Shown here piece after piece: positions 59,617-64,000 of a DNA stretch of 64,000 bases. Numbering within the stretch: position 1 is the stretch's first letter; each line of letters opens with the position of its first letter. A model generated the notes under the pieces. It saw only the letters and a program-made list of their open reading frames with translations, made no database searches and was not told where the DNA came from. The position numbers were made by a program, and so were the translations under genes. Source of the DNA: Sphingobium fontiphilum (GTDB taxonomy: Bacteria; Pseudomonadota; Alphaproteobacteria; Sphingomonadales; Sphingomonadaceae); assembly GCF_014196635.1 (NCBI RefSeq), contig NZ_JACIEB010000001.1, positions 1 through 64,000 on the forward strand, read 5' to 3'.

Positions 59617-59636
59617 AAAACAACGGAGTAAAAGAC

Positions 59637-60377
59637 ATGTTCGACCTGACAGGCATGACCGCGCTGGTGACCGGCGCTTCGGGGGGGCTGGGTTCCTCCA
59701 TCGCGCGGGCGCTGGCGGCGCAGGGGGCGACGCTGGCGCTGTCGGGCAGCAATGAGGAAAAGCTCAAGGCCTTTGCCGCCGAATTGGGGGGCGATCACAA
59801 GACGGTGGTCTGTAACCTGTCCGACGCGGCTTCGGTTGACGCGCTGGTGCCGCAGGCGGTGGAAGCCCTGGGCGGCAAGATCGACATCCTCGTCAACAAT
59901 GCCGGCATCACCCGCGACAACCTGATCATGCGGATGAAGGATGACGAATGGAGCCAGGTGATCCAAGTCAATCTGGAGGCGACATTCCGCCTGTGCCGCG
60001 CGGCGGCCAAGCCGATGATGAAGGCGCGTTTCGGCCGGATCATCTCCATCACCTCGGTCGTGGGCGTCACCGGCAATCCGGGGCAGGCCAATTATTGCGC
60101 GTCTAAGGCTGGCATCATCGGCATGTCGAAGTCGCTCGGGCAGGAACTGGCGAGCCGCGGCATCACCGTGAACTGCGTCGCCCCCGGCTTCATGCGGTCG
60201 GCCATGACCGACGCGCTCAACGATGCGCAGAAGTCGACGATCCTGGCGAAGATTCCGGCGGGCGACCTGGGCAGCGGCGACGATATCGGCGCGGCGGTCG
60301 TCTATCTGGCGAGCAGGGAAGCGGGCTATGTCACCGGCCAGACGCTGCATGTGAATGGCGGCATGGCGATGATCTGA
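59637..60377 (+). CDS. fabG: 3-oxoacyl-ACP reductase
   Basis: 246 residues of the short-chain dehydrogenase family. The NADPH loop is ALVTGASGGLGSSIARAL, with NNAGITRDNLIMRMKDDEW as the FabG-specific segment. Catalytic Ser is in ITSVVGVTGNPGQANY and Tyr/Lys in NYCASKAG. It reduces 3-ketoacyl-ACP in fatty-acid elongation. Its normal neighbour fabD is separated by the inserted cassette. Confidence 0.96.
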   Translation: MFDLTGMTALVTGASGGLGSSIARALAAQGATLALSGSNEEKLKAFAAELGGDHKTVVCNLSDAASVDALVPQAVEALGGKIDILVNNAGITRDNLIMRMKDDEWSQVIQVNLEATFRLCRAAAKPMMKARFGRIISITSVVGVTGNPGQANYCASKAGIIGMSKSLGQELASRGITVNCVAPGFMRSAMTDALNDAQKSTILAKIPAGDLGSGDDIGAAVVYLASREAGYVTGQTLHVNGGMAMI

Positions 60378-60393
60378 TGCGTCTGGGCGGGGC

Positions 60394-61623
60394 TCAGGCG
60401 GCCAGCCGCCCGTCCCGCCAGCGCCTGAACGGAGCGAGCGCGTCGTCCATTTGGATCGCGCGCCGCATCGCCAGCGTCAGGACGGCAATCGCGGCGATCA
60501 TGTTGACCGGAATATGCGTATATTCCGCTATCGCCCGACCAAAGAGCGGCGCGATCCAGGCATAGGCGAGCCAGCCCGGCTCGCCCGCCAACACGCCGCG
60601 CGCGCGCATGTCGGCATAGAGAAACGCGATGGCGACGCCCAGCAGCACGAAATCATAGTCCAGCACATAAGGGGTTGAGAGCAGCGCCGCGCTGAGCACC
60701 GCCGCGCCGCGCACCGCCATGGTTCCGCGCCGGCTCGCCAGCGCCGCGAGCGCGATGGCGATGGCTGTGATGACGCCCTGCACGCCATAGGCCAGCGCGA
60801 TAGAGCCGCCCCATTGGCGGACGGCGGCGAAGGGGCTCTGGATTTTTTCCCAGCCCGTCGCGCCCGCTTCGATGATGATGTGGCGGGTCAGCGACAGCGA
60901 ATCGATGAAGGCGGCCCAGACCGGCCAGCCCCATATGGCGAGGGTCAGCAGGCAAAGCCCCGCCACCGTCAGCCCGGCCGACAGGAAGGCGCGAATATTG
61001 CCGCGCGCCAGAATTACGATTGGGATCAGCACGGCGAATTGCGGCTTATAGACCAATGCGCCGAGCAACATGCCCGCGATCCATGGTCGCCGGTCGAGGA
61101 GCAGCATCCCTCCGCCCAGCAGGCTGGCCGTCATAAAGGCGTTCTGGCCATGGCCCAGACACACCAGCACCACTGGCGCGCCAGCCGCGACCAGCAACGC
61201 ATCCCGGCAATCGGGCAATATGCGCCGCACCACCAGCAGCGCCAGCGCCAGCGTCATTCCCTGCCAGATCAGCAGCGCGGCGACATAGGGGAACTGCGCC
61301 AGCAGCGATGCGATGATCAGGAAAGGCGGGGGATAATGCCAGCCATAGAAGGGGATGGCGGGATCGTCGTGAATCTGTTTCTGCACCTCATGCTGGGTCG
61401 GCCAATCCCACGCCTGCGCGGCGCGGCCATGGTCGGCCATCCATCCGGCGGTCCAGACGTTGGAAAAATCCGTGCCCAGCGGACGACCCAGCGAATCCAC
61501 CGTGCCATGGGCGGTTGCGAACAGGTAAAGCAGGCCGATCACGGTTGAAGCCAGCACCAGCGCGGCGGTCATCCGCACGCGCGCGGCCGTGACATGGCGG
61601 TCGATGGAAAGCCCTGCGATCAT
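60394..61623 (-). CDS. GT87-type polytopic mannosyltransferase-like membrane protein
   Basis: 409 residues with about ten hydrophobic helices. DSLGRPLGTDFSNVWTAGWM, YGWHYPPPFLIIASLLAQFP and LVYKPQFAVLIPIVILARGN match the DUF2029/GT87 group of polyprenyl-phosphate-dependent GT-C transferases. The acidic residue in the first loop (GTDFSN) is the likely catalytic position. It lies on the opposite strand between fabG and acpP and breaks the usual fab gene order. Confidence 0.82.
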   Translation of the reverse strand: MIAGLSIDRHVTAARVRMTAALVLASTVIGLLYLFATAHGTVDSLGRPLGTDFSNVWTAGWMADHGRAAQAWDWPTQHEVQKQIHDDPAIPFYGWHYPPPFLIIASLLAQFPYVAALLIWQGMTLALALLVVRRILPDCRDALLVAAGAPVVLVCLGHGQNAFMTASLLGGGMLLLDRRPWIAGMLLGALVYKPQFAVLIPIVILARGNIRAFLSAGLTVAGLCLLTLAIWGWPVWAAFIDSLSLTRHIIIEAGATGWEKIQSPFAAVRQWGGSIALAYGVQGVITAIAIALAALASRRGTMAVRGAAVLSAALLSTPYVLDYDFVLLGVAIAFLYADMRARGVLAGEPGWLAYAWIAPLFGRAIAEYTHIPVNMIAAIAVLTLAMRRAIQMDDALAPFRRWRDGRLAA

Positions 61624-61816
61624 CGCGCTTTAGTGACAAGGCTGGCTCAACATTTGGTTAAGCATGATGGTGCGGGATCAAAAATGACCTATTTCATCCG
61701 CACAAGCGCGATAAAGCGTCTTGGCTCCCTTGCCTCTTGCCTCTATTCGCCCATGCCACTAGGGCAGTGGCTGAAAGCCATTCATAGACCCAGTGTACCA
61801 AGAAGAAGGACCACTC
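61624..61816 (+). other. Promoter and leader region of acpP
   Basis: 193 bases upstream of acpP and downstream of the divergent GT87 start. It includes a small hairpin CCACT-AGGGC-AGTGG and AGAAGAAGGA directly before the acpP start. A strong promoter is expected since ACP is abundant, but no clear boxes were identified. Confidence 0.45.
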
Positions 61817-62050
61817 ATGAGTGAGACCGCGGATCGCGTAAAGAAAATCGTCGTCGAGCATCTGGGCGTGGAAGCCGAGAAGGTGACGGAAGACGCCAGC
61901 TTCATCGACGATCTGGGCGCCGACAGCCTCGACATCGTTGAGCTGGTCATGGCGTTCGAAGAAGAATTCAGCGTCGAAATCCCCGACGATGCCGCCGAGA
62001 AGATCGCCACCGTCAAGGACGCGATCGATTATATCGACAGCAAGCTGTAA
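61817..62050 (+). CDS. acpP: Acyl carrier protein
   Basis: 77 residues. [19 protein letters not shown] holds Ser37, the site of 4'-phosphopantetheine attachment. The acidic helix II is full length ([11 protein letters not shown] to [13 protein letters not shown]). ACP carries growing acyl chains for all fab enzymes. ATG 61817 is preceded by AAGAAGGA. Confidence 0.98.
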   Translation: MSETADRVKKIVVEHLGVEAEKVTEDASFIDDLGADSLDIVELVMAFEEEFSVEIPDDAAEKIATVKDAIDYIDSKL

Positions 62051-62059
62051 GGCGGATTT

Positions 62060-62088
62060 CCGGGGCGAGCCCATGTAGGCAGCCCCGG
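62060..62088 (+). terminator. Hairpin after acpP, possible partial terminator
   Basis: CCGGGGC pairs with GCCCCGG around a 15-base loop, followed by TTTGACC. A weak terminator here would let acpP be expressed more than fabF. Confidence 0.4.
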
Positions 62089-62237
62089 TTTGACCTAAAT
62101 AACAGGCGGCTCTCCTGCCGGTCATGCCGGATCGTGGGGAGCCGTTTCGCATCTGGCCGTCTTTCACCCCTTCGACAAGCGGTCGCCAAGCCGCTATTGG
62201 AACGGCCGGGAGCAGGAATGAAGTTTGGAGCTACGCT

Positions 62238-63497
62238 ATGCGTCGTGTCGTCGTAACAGGCCTTGGCATGATCAGCCCGCTGGGTGCGGATGTCGAGACC
62301 ACATGGAAGAATATCCTCGCCTCCAAATCGGGCGCGGCCCAGATTACCCGGTTCGACGCCACCGACTATAAATGCCGCATCGCCTGTGAAGTGAAGCCCG
62401 TCGGCCATGAATATGGCTTCGACGCTTCGCTGGAGGTTGACCACAAGATCCAGCGGCAGGTCGATCCGTTCATCGTGTTTGGCATCGCCGCCGCCAGCGA
62501 GGCGCTGCGCGACGCGGGTCTGACCGACATGACCGAGGAGGAGCGTCTGCGCGCGGGCTGCTCCATCGGTTCGGGCATTGGCGGCCTGCCGGGCATTGAG
62601 AGCGAATCTCTGGTGCTGGCCAATAAGGGACCGGGCCGCGTGTCGCCGCACTTCGTTCACGGCCGCCTGATCAACCTGATCTCGGGCCAGGTTTCGATCA
62701 AATATGGCCTGATGGGCCCCAACCATGCCGTCGTCACCGCTTGCTCGACCGGCGCCCACTCGATCGGCGACGCCGCGCGGATGATCGCGATGGACGATGC
62801 CGACGTGATGCTGGCGGGCGGCGCGGAAAGCGCGATCTGCCCCATCGGCATCGCGGGTTTCGCGCAGGCGCGCGCGCTCTCCACCGGCTTCAACGATACG
62901 CCGGAAAAGGCAAGCCGCCCTTATGACGTCAACCGTGACGGCTTCGTCATGGGCGAAGGCGCGGGCGTGGTCGTGCTGGAGGAATATGAGCGGGCCAAGG
63001 CGCGCGGAGCGAAAATCTATGCCGAGGTCGTGGGCTATGGCCTGTCGGGCGACGCCTATCATGTGACGGCGCCGCATCCGGAAGGGTCGGGCGCCTATCG
63101 TTCGATGGAAATGGCGCTGAAGAAGTCGGGCCTGTCGCTGGCCGACATCGACTATGTGAACGCCCATGGCACATCGACCCCGCTGGGCGACGAACTGGAA
63201 CTGGGCGCGGTCAAGCGGCTGTTCGGCGGCCATCTGGCCACCATGTCGATGTCGTCGACCAAGTCGGCCATCGGCCATCTGCTGGGCGGCGCGGGCGCGG
63301 TGGAGAGCATTTTCTGCATTCTCGCCCTGCGCGACCAGATCGTGCCGCCGACGCTGAACCTGGACGAACCGAGCGAGAGCTGCCTTGGCGTCGACCTGGT
63401 GCCCCATGTCGCCAAGCAGCGCAAGGTGCGCGCGGTGCTGAACAATAGTTTCGGTTTCGGCGGCACCAACGCCTCGCTGATCATGAAGGCGATCTGA
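62238..63497 (+). CDS. fabF: 3-oxoacyl-ACP synthase II
   Basis: 419 residues. RRVVVTGLGMISPLGADVET opens the thiolase fold, the active Cys169 is in VVTACSTGAHSIGD, and the two catalytic His are in VNAHGTSTPLGD and SAIGHLLGGAGA. FGFGGTNASLIM is near the end. It elongates acyl-ACP by condensation with malonyl-ACP. The start at 62238 has TTGGAG upstream. It is followed closely by mltG. Confidence 0.97.
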   Translation: MRRVVVTGLGMISPLGADVETTWKNILASKSGAAQITRFDATDYKCRIACEVKPVGHEYGFDASLEVDHKIQRQVDPFIVFGIAAASEALRDAGLTDMTEEERLRAGCSIGSGIGGLPGIESESLVLANKGPGRVSPHFVHGRLINLISGQVSIKYGLMGPNHAVVTACSTGAHSIGDAARMIAMDDADVMLAGGAESAICPIGIAGFAQARALSTGFNDTPEKASRPYDVNRDGFVMGEGAGVVVLEEYERAKARGAKIYAEVVGYGLSGDAYHVTAPHPEGSGAYRSMEMALKKSGLSLADIDYVNAHGTSTPLGDELELGAVKRLFGGHLATMSMSSTKSAIGHLLGGAGAVESIFCILALRDQIVPPTLNLDEPSESCLGVDLVPHVAKQRKVRAVLNNSFGFGGTNASLIMKAI

Positions 63498-63507
63498 CGG
63501 TAACGCC

Positions 63508-64000
63508 ATGCGTCGGCTGGGCTGCATCATCTTGCTGATCGGTCTGGCCGTCGCCGCTCTGGTGACGTTCCAGTTCGTGCGCGGCTGGACCGAGGATGGT
63601 CCGGGCAAGGACGTCATCGTCGTTGTTCCTGAAGGATCGACGCTGGCCGATGCCGCCATTATGTTGAAGGGGGCAGGGGTCATCCGCTCGGCCGACGCCT
63701 TCGTCGCCCGTGCGCGCGTCTTCGGCGGCGGCGCGTCGATCAAGGCGGGCGAGTTCCGAATCCCGGCCGGCGCCAGCAATCGCGACATATTGGCGATTTT
63801 GCAGGGGGGGAAGGCCGTCACCCGGCTGGTGACGATCCCCGAAGGGATGCCGTCCGTTCTGGTCCACGAGCGGCTGATGGCCAATGACCAGTTGACCGGG
63901 GACGTCGCGGTGCCGGAGGAAGGCACCGTCCTTCCCGACAGCTATGCCTTTGACAAGGGCGAGCCGCGCGCCGCCGTGCTGACGCGGATGCAGACGGCGA
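63508..64000 (+). CDS. mltG: Endolytic transglycosylase MltG, N-terminal part (truncated by window end)
   Basis: 164 residues are in the window, 3' end outside. One membrane helix (IILLIGLAVAALVTFQFV) is followed by the LysM-like and YceG region: VVVPEGSTLADAAIMLKGAG, IKAGEFRIPAGASNRDILAI and VTIPEGMPSVLVHERLM. LPDSYAFDKG is a typical later segment, while the catalytic Glu lies beyond the edge. MltG cuts nascent peptidoglycan strands. The start is ten bases after the fabF stop codon. The fabF-mltG order is common in alphaproteobacteria. Confidence 0.92.
   Translation, partial: MRRLGCIILLIGLAVAALVTFQFVRGWTEDGPGKDVIVVVPEGSTLADAAIMLKGAGVIRSADAFVARARVFGGGASIKAGEFRIPAGASNRDILAILQGGKAVTRLVTIPEGMPSVLVHERLMANDQLTGDVAVPEEGTVLPDSYAFDKGEPRAAVLTRMQTA

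Noticed and set aside
62013-63926. 637-codon open frame on the minus strand
   Set aside because: Antisense to fabF and mltG.

Overview
The window is a chromosomal stretch from an alphaproteobacterium of the order Sphingomonadales, most like Sphingobium or Sphingomonas. The evidence is high GC with strong G/C third-position bias, a large TonB-dependent receptor, a pcm-tolC-popZ block, a very short ATP synthase epsilon subunit and family-typical repeats. Apart from the first 0.6 kb it looks like core genome. I see no rRNA, CRISPR array, plasmid gene or prophage structural gene.

Layout. 1-820: edge of an integrated element, with an IS256-type transposase start, a tyrosine integrase cut by it, and tRNA-Cys as the probable attachment site. 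1014-11532: pcm, tolC and popZ, then four genes for exported or membrane proteins (Tat-exported deaminase-like enzyme, GNAT-like lipoprotein, S9 peptidase, NnrU), then valS. 11553-21698: mostly minus-strand genes, including an exo/endonuclease, a HerA-like ATPase, a flavin monooxygenase, an Hpt protein, tusA-like/der/bamB/yfgM-like and panB; an acyltransferase lies on the plus strand. 21800-25232: a probable sulfur-scavenging cluster (RBBP9/YdeN hydrolase, YezD-like protein, TonB receptor). 25420-34241: OsmC, an EamA transporter, an exported methyltransferase, an orphan CpaF and a small surface-glycan or lipid-glycosylation group.

34378-39435: ATP synthase F1 operon atpHAGDC, whose three long spacers each hold a repeat element. 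39816-50918: an orphan chemoreceptor, a trypsin-like protease, ada behind a palindromic mini-transposon, a gluzincin-TPR protein, a translationally coupled priA-DUF1289-SGNH set, a DUF2490 protein and fsa. 51042-52300: rpsF-rpsR-rplI. 52532-58050: an RcnB-like protein and a four-gene MacAB-type efflux operon. 58231-64000: the fatty-acid synthesis block fabD, fabG, acpP, fabF and the start of mltG. It is interrupted by a frameshifted GxxExxY gene between 29-bp inverted repeats and by an opposite-strand GT87 gene.

The most unusual signals are non-coding or mobile. They are an in-frame palindromic repeat inside valS next to an AT-rich patch in the same gene, repeat-filled spacers inside the atp operon, a 153-bp fold-back element with TTA duplications just upstream of ada, and the inverted-repeat-bounded GxxExxY cassette between two essential fab genes.
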